From: Candidatus Gastranaerophilales bacterium
GTDB taxonomy: Bacteria > Cyanobacteriota > Vampirovibrionia > Gastranaerophilales > Gastranaerophilaceae
DNA length: 64,000 bases
NCBI GenBank assembly: GCA_944325575.1
Contig: CALVAR010000008.1
Coordinates: 1 to 64,000 of the forward strand
Reading direction: 5' to 3'
The notes beneath the pieces were generated by a model. It made no database searches. It saw only the letters and a program-made list of their open reading frames with translations, and was not told the DNA's origin. Of this stretch, positions 45,870 to 55,812 are shown piece by piece. Position 1 is the first letter of the stretch. Every line of letters starts with the position of its first letter. The position numbers and the translations under genes are program-made.

Positions 45870-48020
45870 TTATTCTTCCGTATTAATGTCATTATTGCTA
45901 TTTGTATTGGTCGGCAGTTTAAGTTCAAATATCTTTATTTTTTCATCACTGTTTTTCATTTTAACCTGCCCGATATATGAAGCGGGAATTTTTTCATCAA
46001 GCTGGTTCAGTGTATTTTCCGTAACTATTACGTCTTTATCGAATTCTGTGCCTATGTCTTTTATTCTTTCCATTATATCAACAGTATCACCCATTACAGT
46101 GAAATCCGATACATTTGACGAACCTATTTGTCCTATTAGCGCATTGCCTGTGTTAATTGCAATTTTTACATTGATGCTGTACTTTTGTTCAGCTTTAAAG
46201 CTTTGTTCGTCATATTCGTCAAAATTTATGTCTTTTAAGTTCAGGCTTGTATTGAATTCATCAATTTTTTGTTCTATTTCAATCGCAGCACGTATAGCAT
46301 TTTCACTGTCTTTGCGGGAATGAATAGGATACCCCCAGTATACAAGAACGGAATTGCCGACAAATCTGTTTATTGTTCCGTTGTATTTAAAAATAATTTT
46401 TTCAATTGTATTAAAAACATTATTTATTAGTGAAACATATTTTTCCGGTGTAAGATCTTTTGAAATTTGCAAATTATTGTATATGTTGCAAGACATAACA
46501 GTAACCTGCTGTACGGAAGATTTTAAGTTTAGCCTGTGCGGTTTGTTAACAAGCTGTTTTAATACGTTTTCCGAAACCAGATTGCCGAAAATGCGCTCAA
46601 TTTTCTTTTTCTTTTTAAGTTCGTGATGTACTTTTAAAACAAAAGATATTAAAAATATTGAACATATCCAGTATAACGGCAGCGCCATATCTATAATGAT
46701 TCTGAATCTTGGATGACAAAACAGTAAAATACTTAAAAGTATGTAAGTAATTATTATTAGAACACCATTGATAAACGCCAGTGTCGTATTTGTTGCAATA
46801 AGCATTACAAATACAATACCAAGACAGAATACGCATGTTATTATATTGCCTTTGTATGGCGTTATTTTCTTTAAAAATGGCTTTTTCTGCGTATTTGTTA
46901 TATCAGAGTCATTCAAATAATTGTCAATAATCGTTGCTTTTATCTGTGCATCGGTTAAATCTTTTGCAACAGGCGTGTTGTGAGTTTCAGTAGCAGTATG
47001 AGTCTGTGTGATAATTATGATTTTGTCCTGAAAATAGCTCAGAGGATATTTTACTTTTTCATATTCAAAATAGTTTGTTCCTCTTACCATACTGAGGAGA
47101 ATCGAGTTTATCGGAATATCCATATAAGCATTGCCGTGTGCGTGCCAGTTTATAAATACCTGACCGTTATCATCAAGTCTTATTCTGTGTTTTCCGACTT
47201 TTAATATATTGTTTTCAATAGGAATTTCTTCAGCAAGTTTGCCGATGCCTTCTTTTTTCATAACAGCAGCAAGACCGAGTGAAGGAATGTAGTATTCTTT
47301 ATTCCCTTTTATCAACTTGTATACGGGCTGGGAGTATCTTACGTTTTCTTCTCTGTTTTTAGAGGTTACAAGGTTTGTTACACCCATAGTTGTACTGTTT
47401 GTAAATATATTAGGTATAGGCGTATGCGAATAATAAGCTATATTTTTATCCAGCGTTTTGTTGTCTATGTACATATTAAGGGTGTTGCTGGCAGGATTGT
47501 ACGGGTTTGCAAAATTGTCTAAAATCTTGGCTGGATCAATATTTTCTGTTTCAGAATAAGGGGTTCTTAGTGCTGTTGACAGAATTATATTGTCGTAATA
47601 TGCCAGCGTATTTGCCAGTATCATATCAGGTGATGTGTAATTTCTTGATAATTCTTCGTAATTCGAAAAATTTAAGTCAACTATCAGTACTCTGGGATTT
47701 TGTTTCTCTAAGAAATTAATTACTTTTGCCCAGACTTCTCTTGACCATGGCCAGTGTGTAAGATTTAACTCCGAAGAATGAGCCGCTTCATACTGGGTTA
47801 AGTCATTTACCGAAAGAATAACAATGTTCTGATCTGCATTTGCAAATTTATGAGAATACAAGCCCCCATCAGTGCTTAGAGTGCTTCTAAAATCTATAAA
47901 TTTATCTTCAAAGTAGTTAAAAACGTCTTTGAAAAAATAAGCAAACACGGATAACAGAATAATTAATATAACAGTTATTGTTATTTTTAATTTATTTATA
48001 TACTCAACTTTAAAATTCAT
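45870..48020 (-). CDS. CHASE2-domain membrane protein with degenerate adenylate cyclase domain
   Basis: The 716-aa protein has an N-terminal helix (10-30), an extracytoplasmic CHASE2 sensor (about 40-380), two or three membrane helices (392-462), and a class III cyclase domain (500-690). The two metal-binding aspartates of active cyclases are replaced: VTVMSCNIYN has Asn512 and RFVGNSVLVYWG has Asn556. VMGDTVDIMERI is kept. It is most likely a catalytically dead sensor. It is coupled to rqcH. Confidence 0.85.
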   Translation of the reverse strand: MNFKVEYINKLKITITVILIILLSVFAYFFKDVFNYFEDKFIDFRSTLSTDGGLYSHKFANADQNIVILSVNDLTQYEAAHSSELNLTHWPWSREVWAKVINFLEKQNPRVLIVDLNFSNYEELSRNYTSPDMILANTLAYYDNIILSTALRTPYSETENIDPAKILDNFANPYNPASNTLNMYIDNKTLDKNIAYYSHTPIPNIFTNSTTMGVTNLVTSKNREENVRYSQPVYKLIKGNKEYYIPSLGLAAVMKKEGIGKLAEEIPIENNILKVGKHRIRLDDNGQVFINWHAHGNAYMDIPINSILLSMVRGTNYFEYEKVKYPLSYFQDKIIIITQTHTATETHNTPVAKDLTDAQIKATIIDNYLNDSDITNTQKKPFLKKITPYKGNIITCVFCLGIVFVMLIATNTTLAFINGVLIIITYILLSILLFCHPRFRIIIDMALPLYWICSIFLISFVLKVHHELKKKKKIERIFGNLVSENVLKQLVNKPHRLNLKSSVQQVTVMSCNIYNNLQISKDLTPEKYVSLINNVFNTIEKIIFKYNGTINRFVGNSVLVYWGYPIHSRKDSENAIRAAIEIEQKIDEFNTSLNLKDINFDEYDEQSFKAEQKYSINVKIAINTGNALIGQIGSSNVSDFTVMGDTVDIMERIKDIGTEFDKDVIVTENTLNQLDEKIPASYIGQVKMKNSDEKIKIFELKLPTNTNSNNDINTEE

Positions 48021-48129
48021 AGGGGTATTATAATTAATATTTTTTTCTTTAGCAATGAAAAAATATCAGATATTTTTATAAACTTTTGTAAATTTTTTGA
48101 AATTTGAAATAAAATCTCGAATATACCTG

Positions 48130-48156
48130 TTGACGAGCAATTTTGTTTAATATAAG
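48130..48156 (+). promoter_or_regulatory. Probable promoter of the ribosomal operon
   Basis: TTGACG (48130-48135) and TATAAG (48151-48156) are separated by 15 bases, slightly short. They lie 115 bases before rpsJ. The leader then holds the stem CGCA-GAAA-TGTGCG near 48181-48196 followed by TTTT, which could act as a pause or attenuator. Confidence 0.45.
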
Positions 48157-48270
48157 GTTATAAATACACTAGCTGGCAATGCGCAGAAATGTGCGTTTTA
48201 TCTTAAAATCCGCCCATCACAGCGCCCCAGCAATATAACCGAACAAGTAAGTATAAAGGAAGTATAACAA

Positions 48271-48588
48271 ATGAGTACAGCTCAAAGACAAAGAATCAGA
48301 GTTTGCTTAAAAGCATATGATCATAAACTTATTGATGTGTCAGCTGAAAAAATTGTTGAAACAGCAAAAAGAACTGATGCAAAGGTTGCAGGTCCTATTC
48401 CTCTTCCTACAAAAAGAAGATTGTATTGCGTTTTAAGATCACCTCACGTTGACAAAAAGTCAAGAGAACATTTTGAAATGAGAATCCACAAAAGAATCAT
48501 TGATATTTATGATCCTACTCAACAAACAACAGAAGAGTTGAGCCGTATGGATTTACCTGCCGGTGTAGATATCGAAGTAAAATTATAA
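48271..48588 (+). CDS. rpsJ: Ribosomal protein S10
   Basis: The 105-aa S10 has the normal size and the family motifs [25 protein letters not shown] and [15 protein letters not shown]. It opens the S10-spc operon. Upstream rpsL-rpsG-fusA-tuf genes, often adjacent, are absent. A 139-base spacer with a GCGG/CCGC stem follows. Confidence 0.97.
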   Translation: MSTAQRQRIRVCLKAYDHKLIDVSAEKIVETAKRTDAKVAGPIPLPTKRRLYCVLRSPHVDKKSREHFEMRIHKRIIDIYDPTQQTTEELSRMDLPAGVDIEVKL

Positions 48589-48727
48589 TTCGATCGGCAA
48601 ACGAAACATTTAACACATTAACAATTGAATAAGATTGAATGTGATCTACGGTCCGTAACAAAAGGGAAGCGGCAGGGACATCCGCTCAAAGTAACACAAG
48701 TAGCGCTCACAAGGAGAAAGGTAGAAA

Positions 48728-49399
48728 ATGACTACAAACGCTAAATGCGCGTCTAAATCAAAAAACAGATTAGGCGTTGTCGGTAAAAAATTAGGAATGA
48801 CACAGGTCTTTGATGAACAAGGGCTTGCAATTCCTGTAACAGTTATCAAAGTTGATCCGTTAACAGTTACTCAAGTTAAGACAGTTGATTCTGACGGATA
48901 TAACGCAATTCAGGTTGGTTTTGAACCTGCTAAAGAAAAACATTTGACTAAAGCTCAAATCGGTCACTTTGCGAAAAACGGACTTGATAACTTCAGAAAT
49001 TTGCAGGAATTCAGAGTTGAAAACTCTGCTGAATATAAAGTTGGACAACAGATTGACTTATCAGTTCTTGAAAATGTAGAAAAAGTTGATGTAACAGGTA
49101 AGTCTGTCGGTAAAGGTTTCCAGGGTACTGTTAAAAGATGGAACTTCTCAAGAGGTCCTATGGGACACGGTTCTAAAAACCACAGAGAACCAGGTTCTAT
49201 CGGTGCCGGTACTACTCCGAGCCGCGTAATTAAAGGCAAAAGAATGGCCGGAAACATGGGAAATGAAAGAGTAACTATTACTAAATTAAAAGTTGTTCAA
49301 ATCGATAAAGAAAGCAACTTGCTTTTGGTAAAAGGTTCTGTACCTGGACCGGAAGGCAAAATGGTTACAGTAATCCCTTCAAGAGTTAAATGGAACTAG
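48728..49399 (+). CDS. rplC: Ribosomal protein L3
   Basis: The 223-aa L3 has GVVGKKLGMTQVFDE near the start and the long basic loop GPMGHGSKNHREPGSIGAGT that reaches the peptidyl-transferase centre. About 13 extra residues precede the usual start (MTTNAKCASKSKN); ATG 48728 has AAGGAGAAAGG upstream, supporting it. Confidence 0.96.
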   Translation: MTTNAKCASKSKNRLGVVGKKLGMTQVFDEQGLAIPVTVIKVDPLTVTQVKTVDSDGYNAIQVGFEPAKEKHLTKAQIGHFAKNGLDNFRNLQEFRVENSAEYKVGQQIDLSVLENVEKVDVTGKSVGKGFQGTVKRWNFSRGPMGHGSKNHREPGSIGAGTTPSRVIKGKRMAGNMGNERVTITKLKVVQIDKESNLLLVKGSVPGPEGKMVTVIPSRVKWN

Positions 49400-49446
49400 C
49401 CAGTTTAATTCTTAATCATAACAAATTCAATTGAGGTTAAAGAAAA

Positions 49447-50082
49447 ATGACAAAAGAAGTTTCAATACTAAATACAAAAGGAAGTGCAGTCGGACAAATC
49501 GCTCTTGACGAAAAAGTCTTTGGCGTAGAACCGAACCTGCATGTAATGCACCTTGCTTTGAGACGTCAATTAAATAACGGCAGAGCAGGTACAGCATGTA
49601 CAAAAACTAGAGCAGAAGTATCAGGCGGCGGTAAAAAACCCTGGAAACAAAAAGGTACAGGTAGAGCAAGAGCTGGTTCTTTGAGATCTCCATTGTTTGC
49701 TGGCGGTGGCGTTATCTTTGGACCCAAACCCAGAGATTACAGCTTCTCTATGCCGCAGAAAGCAAGAAGATTGGCTCTTAAATCTGCATTATCAGCTAGA
49801 ATTGACAATACTGTTTTAGTTAAAGATTTTTCAGAAATCAACGAACCTAAAACTAAGTTGATGGCAGAAACTCTTAAGGCTCTTAAAGTTGAAGGTAAAG
49901 TTTTAATTATTGCTGATGTTAAAGCAGCAGAAAATGCTTACCTTGAATTGAGCGCAAGAAATTTACCGAATGTAAGAATTATTTTACCTTCTAACTTGAA
50001 CGTTAAAGACTTGTTGGAAGCGGATAACGTAATTATTACAGAAGCAGCAATAAAAGAAATTACTGAAAGGTTATCTAAATAA
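49447..50082 (+). CDS. rplD: Ribosomal protein L4
   Basis: The 211-aa L4 lines the exit tunnel. The RQLNNGRAGTACTKTRAEVSGGGKKPWKQKGTGRAR loop (abbreviated as its landmark motif GGGKKPWKQKGTGRAR) is intact. GAGG lies upstream at 11 bases. It ends in TAATG, where L23 starts. Confidence 0.96.
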   Translation: MTKEVSILNTKGSAVGQIALDEKVFGVEPNLHVMHLALRRQLNNGRAGTACTKTRAEVSGGGKKPWKQKGTGRARAGSLRSPLFAGGGVIFGPKPRDYSFSMPQKARRLALKSALSARIDNTVLVKDFSEINEPKTKLMAETLKALKVEGKVLIIADVKAAENAYLELSARNLPNVRIILPSNLNVKDLLEADNVIITEAAIKEITERLSK

Positions 50083-50390
50083 TGAGCAGCATGAAAAATA
50101 ACACAGAAAGACTGTACGACATCATTAAAAGACCTATCATTACAGAAAAGTCTATGGAAGCAACAACTTTGCAGCAGTATACTTTTGAAGTTGTAAAAGA
50201 CGCTACAAAAGTTGAAATTGCTCAGGCTGTCGAACTGGCTTTCCCGGGCAGAAAAGTAAAAAGCGTAAACACTGTGTATATGCCTTCTAAAGCAAAAAGA
50301 GTCGGCTATAGCGCAGGCAGAACGCAATCTGGTAAAAAAGCCATCGTAACTATCGAAGGCGAACCGATTCAAGAATTAATCGGTGCTTAA
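50082..50390 (+). CDS. rplW: Ribosomal protein L23
   Basis: The 102-aa L23, at the exit of the tunnel, has IIKRPIITEKSME and AFPGRKVKSVNTVYMPSKAKR-type landmarks. Its start overlaps the rplD stop by one base. A 119-base spacer with a perfect ACATAGT/ACTATGT stem follows before rplB. Confidence 0.95.
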   Translation: MSSMKNNTERLYDIIKRPIITEKSMEATTLQQYTFEVVKDATKVEIAQAVELAFPGRKVKSVNTVYMPSKAKRVGYSAGRTQSGKKAIVTIEGEPIQELIGA

Positions 50391-50509
50391 TCGACAAGGC
50401 TAAACTAAGCTTTGCCGGTCAAAAGTAATAAGAAGTTAAAGTAACAGACATAGTGGTGGATATCATTCCGATGACTATGTAACCCTAAAGAAACAGGAGC
50501 AAAAGAAAA

Positions 50510-51337
50510 ATGGGTATAAAAGTAATAAATCCTACTTCACCTGGACAAAGAGGTATGACAAAGAGTGATTTTGCTGAAATCACTGCTTCAAAACCCGAAA
50601 AATCCTTGTTGAAGCCAATAAGAAAAACAGCAGGAAGAAATAATACAGGTAGAATTACATGTCGTCATAAAGGCGGCGGTGTAAAAAAAGCATACCGTGT
50701 TATTGATTTTAAACGTGAAAAATTCGGTGTACCTGCTACAGTTAAAACTATTGAATACGATCCGAACAGAAACGTAAGAATTTCATTGGTATTCTACGCT
50801 GATGGTGAAAAAAGATATATCTTAACCCCTCAGGGATTGAATGTCGGTGATGTAATCGTTTCAGGTCCTAACGCTGATATCATTACAGGTAATGCTTTAC
50901 CTTTGGAATTGATTCCGTTAGGTACAATGGTACACAACGTAGAAATGATTCCCGGACGCGGTGCAAAATTAGTCAGAACAGCAGGTGCTGCTGCACAGTT
51001 GATGGCTAAAGAAGGCAACTACGTTACTATCAAATTACCGAGCTCAGAAATGAGAATGATAAGAAAAGAATGTTTGGCTACAGTAGGTGTTTTAGGTAAC
51101 GCTGAACAGAAAAACATGAAAATCGGTAAAGCAGGTAGAAAAAGATACATGGGTATCAGACCTACAGTACGCGGTGTAACAATGAACCCTTGCGATCACC
51201 CTCACGGTGGTGGTGAAGGTAAAACAGGTCCCGGCGGACACCCGAAAACTCCATGGGGCAAACCGGCTCTTGGTTACAAAACTAGAAAATCTAATAAACA
51301 TTCTGACAAGTATATTGTTAGAGGCAGAAAACGTTAA
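50510..51337 (+). CDS. rplB: Ribosomal protein L2
   Basis: The 275-aa L2 has [11 protein letters not shown]-like start, [18 protein letters not shown], and the C-terminal [21 protein letters not shown] region, including the conserved His that supports the ribosome core. Its start is preceded by AACAGGAGC. Confidence 0.97.
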   Translation: MGIKVINPTSPGQRGMTKSDFAEITASKPEKSLLKPIRKTAGRNNTGRITCRHKGGGVKKAYRVIDFKREKFGVPATVKTIEYDPNRNVRISLVFYADGEKRYILTPQGLNVGDVIVSGPNADIITGNALPLELIPLGTMVHNVEMIPGRGAKLVRTAGAAAQLMAKEGNYVTIKLPSSEMRMIRKECLATVGVLGNAEQKNMKIGKAGRKRYMGIRPTVRGVTMNPCDHPHGGGEGKTGPGGHPKTPWGKPALGYKTRKSNKHSDKYIVRGRKR

Positions 51338-51355
51338 TAAGTAAGGAGATAATGA

Positions 51356-51637
51356 ATGGCTCGTTCGCTAAAAAAAGGTCCATTTGTACAAGAATCACTT
51401 CAGAAGAAAATCGCTAAGATGAACGAAGCTGGAGAGAAAAAAGTAATTAAAACTTGGTCTAGAGCATCAATGATTGTACCTGATATGTTGGGTCACACAA
51501 TTGCTGTTCACAATGGTAAAAGCCATGTACCGGTTTATGTTACAGAACAAATGGTTGGTCATAAATTAGGTGAATTTGCACCTACTAGGTTATTCAGAGG
51601 CCATGCAGGTCAAGATAAAACAGCTAAAAGGAAGTAA
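51356..51637 (+). CDS. rpsS: Ribosomal protein S19
   Basis: The 93-aa S19 has [34 protein letters not shown] and RGHAGQDK at its end. It starts 18 bases after rplB with GGAGAT upstream. The next gene starts three bases after its stop. Confidence 0.97.
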   Translation: MARSLKKGPFVQESLQKKIAKMNEAGEKKVIKTWSRASMIVPDMLGHTIAVHNGKSHVPVYVTEQMVGHKLGEFAPTRLFRGHAGQDKTAKRK

Positions 51638-51640
51638 ATT

Positions 51641-51982
51641 ATGCAAGAATCAATGGCAAGACAAACAAATATAAGCATGCCTGCTCGTAAATTACGCAGA
51701 GTAATTAACGAATTGCGCGGCAAGTCTGCTTTAGAAGCAGCTAAAATCTTAAAATTTATGCCATACTTCGCAGCAAGAGTTGTTGAAAAAAACTTGGTTG
51801 CAGCAATTGCTAACGCTAATGAAAAATTTGGTGCAAGTGCTGAAGACCTTAAAATTTCAGAAATTTTCGCTGACGAAAGTGCGACATACAAGAGAGGTAA
51901 ACCGAGAGCTCAAGGCAGAATCTACAGAAGACTCAAAAGAACTTCTCATTTAACAGTTAAATTAGCAAGTAGTAAGAATTAA
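51641..51982 (+). CDS. rplV: Ribosomal protein L22
   Basis: The 113-aa L22 has [22 protein letters not shown] at the start and [21 protein letters not shown] at the tunnel-lining hairpin. ATG 51641 overlaps the end of S19's ribosome-binding context (AAGGAAG); ATG 51653 is a possible second start. Confidence 0.96.
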   Translation: MQESMARQTNISMPARKLRRVINELRGKSALEAAKILKFMPYFAARVVEKNLVAAIANANEKFGASAEDLKISEIFADESATYKRGKPRAQGRIYRRLKRTSHLTVKLASSKN

Positions 51983-51993
51983 GGAGGCTGACC

Positions 51994-52725
51994 TTGGGAC
52001 AAAAGACACATCCAAAAGGATTCAGAGTAGGTATAATCGAACCTTGGGAAAGCACATGGTATGCTAAGAGAAAAGATTATCCCGAATTCGTTAAAGAAGA
52101 CGATAAATTAAGAAAATATATCAAGAAAAGATTGTATGCTGCAGGCATTTCAAAAATCTTAATCGATAGAAAAGCACAAAATCTCAATATTACTGTTGTT
52201 ACAGCAAAACCCGGTATTGTTGTCGGCAGAGGCGGACAAGGTATCGAAGAATTGAGAGCTGACGTAGCAAAACTTGTTAAAAGAACAGTTTCAATCGATG
52301 TAGTTGAAGTAGCAAGAACAGATGCTGATGCTCAGTTGGTTTCTGAATCAATCGCTCTTCAATTAGAAAAACGTATCGCTTTCAGAAGAGCAATGAAGCA
52401 GGCTATCCAAAGAACAATGAGATCAGGCGTTCAAGGTATAAAAATTATGGTATCGGGACGTTTGGGCGGTGCTGAAATTGCCAGAAGCGAATGGGTAAAA
52501 GAAGGCAGAATCCCTCTTCAAACACTCAGAGCTGATGTTGATTACGGCTTTGCTGAAGCAGATACAATCATGGGTAAAATCGGCGTAAAAGTTTGGATTT
52601 TCAAAGGCAACTTAATGCCCGGTGAAAAAGCTGATATGAATATCAAAGCTAAAAAAGCCGGAAACCATGAAGAAAAACAATTGGGCGGAAGAAGAAGAAA
52701 AAGAGCTTCTGAATCTGCAGAGTAA
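51994..52725 (+). CDS. rpsC: Ribosomal protein S3 (TTG start)
   Basis: The 243-aa S3 has [13 protein letters not shown] at the start, a KH domain ([20 protein letters not shown]) and a C-terminal domain. It starts with TTG, with AAGGAGG six bases upstream; no ATG fits in frame before GQKTHP. The tail is extended and Lys/Arg-rich. Confidence 0.96.
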   Translation: MGQKTHPKGFRVGIIEPWESTWYAKRKDYPEFVKEDDKLRKYIKKRLYAAGISKILIDRKAQNLNITVVTAKPGIVVGRGGQGIEELRADVAKLVKRTVSIDVVEVARTDADAQLVSESIALQLEKRIAFRRAMKQAIQRTMRSGVQGIKIMVSGRLGGAEIARSEWVKEGRIPLQTLRADVDYGFAEADTIMGKIGVKVWIFKGNLMPGEKADMNIKAKKAGNHEEKQLGGRRRKRASESAE

Positions 52726-52769
52726 AATTAAGTTAATAATACAAAATAATAATTAGGAGCGACACTAAA

Positions 52770-53189
52770 ATGTTAATGCCCAAAAAAACTAAATATCGTA
52801 AAAAAATGAAAGGCAGAATGAAAGGCCATGAAACAAGAGGTACTAAACTCGAATTTGGTAACTACGGTCTTATCGCCTGTGATCCTGCCTGGATTACATC
52901 AAGACAAATAGAAGCCGCAAGACGTGCTATGACACGTAACATCAAAAGAGGCGGTAATGTTTGGATTAAAATATTCCCGGATAAACCTATTACGGCAAAA
53001 CCTGCTGAAACTCGTATGGGTAAAGGTAAAGGCAACCCTGAATACTGGGTAGCTGTAGTTAAACCGGGCAGAGTTCTCTTTGAACTGGAATTTGCTCAAA
53101 GAGATGTTGCTATCGAATCACTTAAATTAGCAGCTCAAAAGCTTCCTATCAAAGTTAAAATTATTGAAAAAGATGCTCAAGAAGCTTAA
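52770..53189 (+). CDS. rplP: Ribosomal protein L16
   Basis: The 139-aa L16 starts [19 protein letters not shown] and has [22 protein letters not shown] and [20 protein letters not shown] landmarks. AGGAGCG lies upstream of the start. It is followed by rpmC after 41 bases. Confidence 0.97.
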   Translation: MLMPKKTKYRKKMKGRMKGHETRGTKLEFGNYGLIACDPAWITSRQIEAARRAMTRNIKRGGNVWIKIFPDKPITAKPAETRMGKGKGNPEYWVAVVKPGRVLFELEFAQRDVAIESLKLAAQKLPIKVKIIEKDAQEA

Positions 53190-53230
53190 TTGAAGTGAAT
53201 AATTACCAATCGTAATTAAAGGAAAAAACA

Positions 53231-53425
53231 ATGAAATTACAAGAATTAAAAGAAAAGACAATAGATGAGCTCAATGCTTTGATTGTTGACACAAAAAAGC
53301 AGCTGCTTGATTTAAGAATGCAAAAATCTTTGCAGAAACTTGAAAATACAGCTCAAATTCGTCAGCTAAAAACTGTTGTAGCTCAGGCTAAGACATTAAT
53401 TAAAGAAAAGTCAGAGGTAAAGTAA
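53231..53425 (+). CDS. rpmC: Ribosomal protein L29
   Basis: The 64-aa L29 is the usual small helical protein (MKLQELKEKTIDELNALI, LLDLRMQKSLQKLENTAQIR). AAAGGAAAAA precedes its ATG. It ends one base before rpsQ. Confidence 0.95.
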   Translation: MKLQELKEKTIDELNALIVDTKKQLLDLRMQKSLQKLENTAQIRQLKTVVAQAKTLIKEKSEVK

Positions 53426-53426
53426 G

Positions 53427-53672
53427 ATGCCGAAGAAAGAAAAACAAGGTGTTGTAGTAAGCAACAAAATGGATAAAACAGCTGTTGTTAAAGTAGCTGA
53501 ATACAATAAACACCCTAAATATCACAAAATCATTGAAACTCACAAAAATTACAAAGCTCACGATGCTGAAAACAATTGCGGCGAAGGTGATGTTGTAAGA
53601 ATTGTGGAATCAAAACCGATTTCAGGTGATAAAAGATGGGTTGTGGCTGAAATTGTTGAAAAAGCAAGATAA
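53427..53672 (+). CDS. rpsQ: Ribosomal protein S17
   Basis: The 81-aa S17 has GVVVSNKMDKTAVVKV, HPKYHKII, YKAHDAEN and GDVVRIVESKPISGDKRWVV landmarks. It begins one base after the rpmC stop. A 147-base spacer with a nested-palindrome element follows. Confidence 0.96.
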   Translation: MPKKEKQGVVVSNKMDKTAVVKVAEYNKHPKYHKIIETHKNYKAHDAENNCGEGDVVRIVESKPISGDKRWVVAEIVEKAR

Positions 53673-53680
53673 TTTCAGGT

Positions 53681-53772
53681 TTGTGAAGCCTGATGTGGTT
53701 CATGAATTTGAAGCACAAAGGGTGTCACTGTTCCAATCCGCCATACAAATCTCTATTTGTCAGGCAGATAAA
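53681..53772 (+). repeat. Nested-palindrome element between rpsQ and rplN
   Basis: It matches the element at 54190-54307 in its left part (TGTGAA-CC...AGGGTGT-AC-GTT-CAA-CCGCC). It ends in a stem ACAAATctctATTTGT (53745-53760) framed by CCGCC and GGC-GATAA. No gene fits in this spacer. Confidence 0.7.
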
Positions 53773-53819
53773 ATAAAAAATAAATTTCTGAAAAAATAAG
53801 AAATAAAGGATAAAAGACA

Positions 53820-54188
53820 ATGATACAACAAGAAACCAGATTAGTCGTAGCCGACAACACAGGTGCAAAAGAACTTCTTTGCATTCGTGTAATGGGCAGC
53901 TCAAACAAAAAGTTTGCTCACGTTGGTGACGTAATTGTAGCAACAGTTAAGGATGCTACACCTAATATGGCTGTAAAAAAATCTGATGTTGTTAAGGCTG
54001 TTGTTGTCAGAACTAAAGCTGACATAAAACGTGCTGACGGCTCTGTTATCAGATTTGACGAAAACGCAGCTGTTATTATTAACAAAGACGGCAACCCGAG
54101 AGGAACCCGTGTATTTGGACCTGTTGCAAGAGAATTAAGAGATAAAAACTTTATGAAGATTATCTCTCTTGCTCCGGAAGTTATTTAA
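53820..54188 (+). CDS. rplN: Ribosomal protein L14
   Basis: The 122-aa L14 has [36 protein letters not shown], and [28 protein letters not shown]-type ending (landmark [15 protein letters not shown]). It has normal length and a GGAT-type site upstream. Confidence 0.97.
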   Translation: MIQQETRLVVADNTGAKELLCIRVMGSSNKKFAHVGDVIVATVKDATPNMAVKKSDVVKAVVVRTKADIKRADGSVIRFDENAAVIINKDGNPRGTRVFGPVARELRDKNFMKIISLAPEVI

Positions 54189-54189
54189 G

Positions 54190-54307
54190 GTGTGTGAAAC
54201 CCGTCGGGCTCGAGAACTCGAAACCCAGAGGGTGTAACCGTTTCAAGCCGCCGTTGTGACGGAGCGAAAGCGAAGGAACGAACAAATCTTTGATTTGATA
54301 GGCGGAT
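54190..54307 (+). repeat. Nested-palindrome element between rplN and rplX
   Basis: It is the longest copy in the operon. It contains the stem CGAG-AA-CTCG (54211-54220), the shared AGGGTGT-AC-GTT-CAA-CCGCC block, and CAAATctttgATTTG (54283-54297) followed by TAGGCGGATAA. The outer CCGCC and GGCGG pair, giving a stem in a stem. Confidence 0.75.
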
Positions 54308-54332
54308 AAACAACTTAATTAAGGAAAGAACA

Positions 54333-54683
54333 ATGAAGAATAAGAAAAAAACAATAGAAAAACATGATTTGCACGTAAAGGCTGGTGACCGTGTTATCTT
54401 AACATCAGGTAAAGATAAAGGTAAAATCGGCAACGTTAAAAAAATCATTGCATCTGAAAACAAAGTAATTGTTGAAGGTGCTAATATGATTACAAAAGCA
54501 CAAAAACCTAACCCTATGGCAGGTATTCAGGGCGGATTGAATAAGATTGAAGCTCCTGTTGATTCTTCCAAGGTTATGATTTACTGCTCTTCTTGCGAAA
54601 AAGCAACAAGAATCAAACATGATATTGTTGACGGCAAGAAAGTTCGTGTTTGCAAAAAATGCGGCGAGCAAATTGATGCCTAA
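54333..54683 (+). CDS. rplX: Ribosomal protein L24
   Basis: The 116-aa L24 has LHVKAGDRVILTSGKDKGKIGNV (KOW motif), NMITKAQKPNPMAGIQGG, and a C-terminal part with four cysteines (CSSCEKATR, CKKCGEQID) that probably bind zinc, as seen in some L24 lineages. AAGGAAAGA precedes its ATG. Confidence 0.95.
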   Translation: MKNKKKTIEKHDLHVKAGDRVILTSGKDKGKIGNVKKIIASENKVIVEGANMITKAQKPNPMAGIQGGLNKIEAPVDSSKVMIYCSSCEKATRIKHDIVDGKKVRVCKKCGEQIDA

Positions 54684-54785
54684 TTAAAGGTGTCACTGTA
54701 TTAGTTTGAGTATGGGTGCCTTATTTGCGCACAAATATTATGTTTGTACTAAAATGAAGGTACATTCTACGAAAAGGAAAGAAAA

Positions 54786-55349
54786 ATGACAACAATAACA
54801 AAAGACTTAAAAGTAAGATACGAAGAAGAAGTTAAAGAAGCTTTGAAATCCCAGTTTGGTTATGAAAATGTTAACCAGATTCCTAAATTAAACAAAATTG
54901 TTATCAATATGGGTGTTGGCGAAGCTTGTCACAACTCTAAACTGGCTGAAACAATCGTAAAACAATTAACTAAAATTGCAGGTCAAAAGGCTGTAATTAC
55001 AAAAGCAAAACAATCAATTTCATCTTTCAAATTAAGAGAAGGTATGCCTGTTGGTTGTATGGTTACACTGCGCGGTGAAAGAATGTATGATTTCTTACAA
55101 AAACTTATCTGCGTAGTACTCCCCAGAATCCGTGACTTTAGAGGTATTTCTTCTAAAAGTTTTGACGGCAGAGGCAACTATACATTAGGTTTGAAAGAAC
55201 AAACATTATTCCCTGAAATTTCTTATGATGAAGTTGATGCAGTATTTGGTATGAACATTTCTATCATTACAACTGCAAAAACTGATGAAGAAGCAAGAGC
55301 TTTGTTAGCAGAGCTTGGTATGCCGTTTAAAAAGAAATCTCATTCTTAA
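54786..55349 (+). CDS. rplE: Ribosomal protein L5
   Basis: The 187-aa L5 has [42 protein letters not shown] and [20 protein letters not shown] landmarks. AAAGGAAAG lies upstream. The preceding spacer holds ACAAATATTATGTTTGT, a weak member of the palindrome series. Confidence 0.97.
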   Translation: MTTITKDLKVRYEEEVKEALKSQFGYENVNQIPKLNKIVINMGVGEACHNSKLAETIVKQLTKIAGQKAVITKAKQSISSFKLREGMPVGCMVTLRGERMYDFLQKLICVVLPRIRDFRGISSKSFDGRGNYTLGLKEQTLFPEISYDEVDAVFGMNISIITTAKTDEEARALLAELGMPFKKKSHS

Positions 55350-55364
55350 TATATAAATTTGTTC

Positions 55365-55409
55365 CGGCCGCCTTGATGGAACAAACAAATCTTTGATTTG
55401 GTAGGCGGA
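55365..55409 (+). repeat. Short nested-palindrome element between rplE and rpsN
   Basis: CCGGCCGCC is followed by CAAATctttgATTTG (55383-55397) and GTAGGCGGATT. The inner stem is identical to the one in the rplN-rplX spacer and the outer CCGCC/GGCGG arms match. The left block of the longer copies is missing. Confidence 0.75.
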
Positions 55410-55468
55410 TTGATAATAAAAATAATAAAAAAAGTTAATGCAATATATTGCATAAAAAGGAGAAAATC

Positions 55469-55675
55469 GTGGCTAAAAAATCTATGATAGCTAAAGAACA
55501 AAGAAGAGAATTACTCGTATCAAAGGGAAAATACCCGAGAGTAAGACTCCACAACAGATGTTCTATATGCGGCCGTCCTCACGGATATCACAGAGATTTC
55601 GGTCTTTGCAGGATATGCTTGAGAAAAATGGCTCATGAAGGTTTGTTACCCGGTGTAGTTAAAGCAAGCTGGTAG
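55469..55675 (+). CDS. rpsN: Ribosomal protein S14, zinc-binding type
   Basis: The 68-aa S14 has the C-ribosomal zinc ribbon ([20 protein letters not shown]) and ends [11 protein letters not shown], the zinc type found in gram-positives and many anaerobes. I chose GTG 55469, with AAGGAG upstream; ATG 55448 would extend into the leader. It is a start codon other than ATG in a ribosomal gene, as with rpsC. Confidence 0.95.
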   Translation: MAKKSMIAKEQRRELLVSKGKYPRVRLHNRCSICGRPHGYHRDFGLCRICLRKMAHEGLLPGVVKASW

Positions 55676-55812
55676 TAATTGCCGCTTTTGCTTAACTATA
55701 CTGCTTGACAAGTCTTAAAATATGTTCAAGTAAGTAGTTAAGGAAGATTTGTGTATTTGAGCATTTATAACAATTTGTGCAAAAATACGGGTCTTCAGAA
55801 AAGGAAAAAAAT

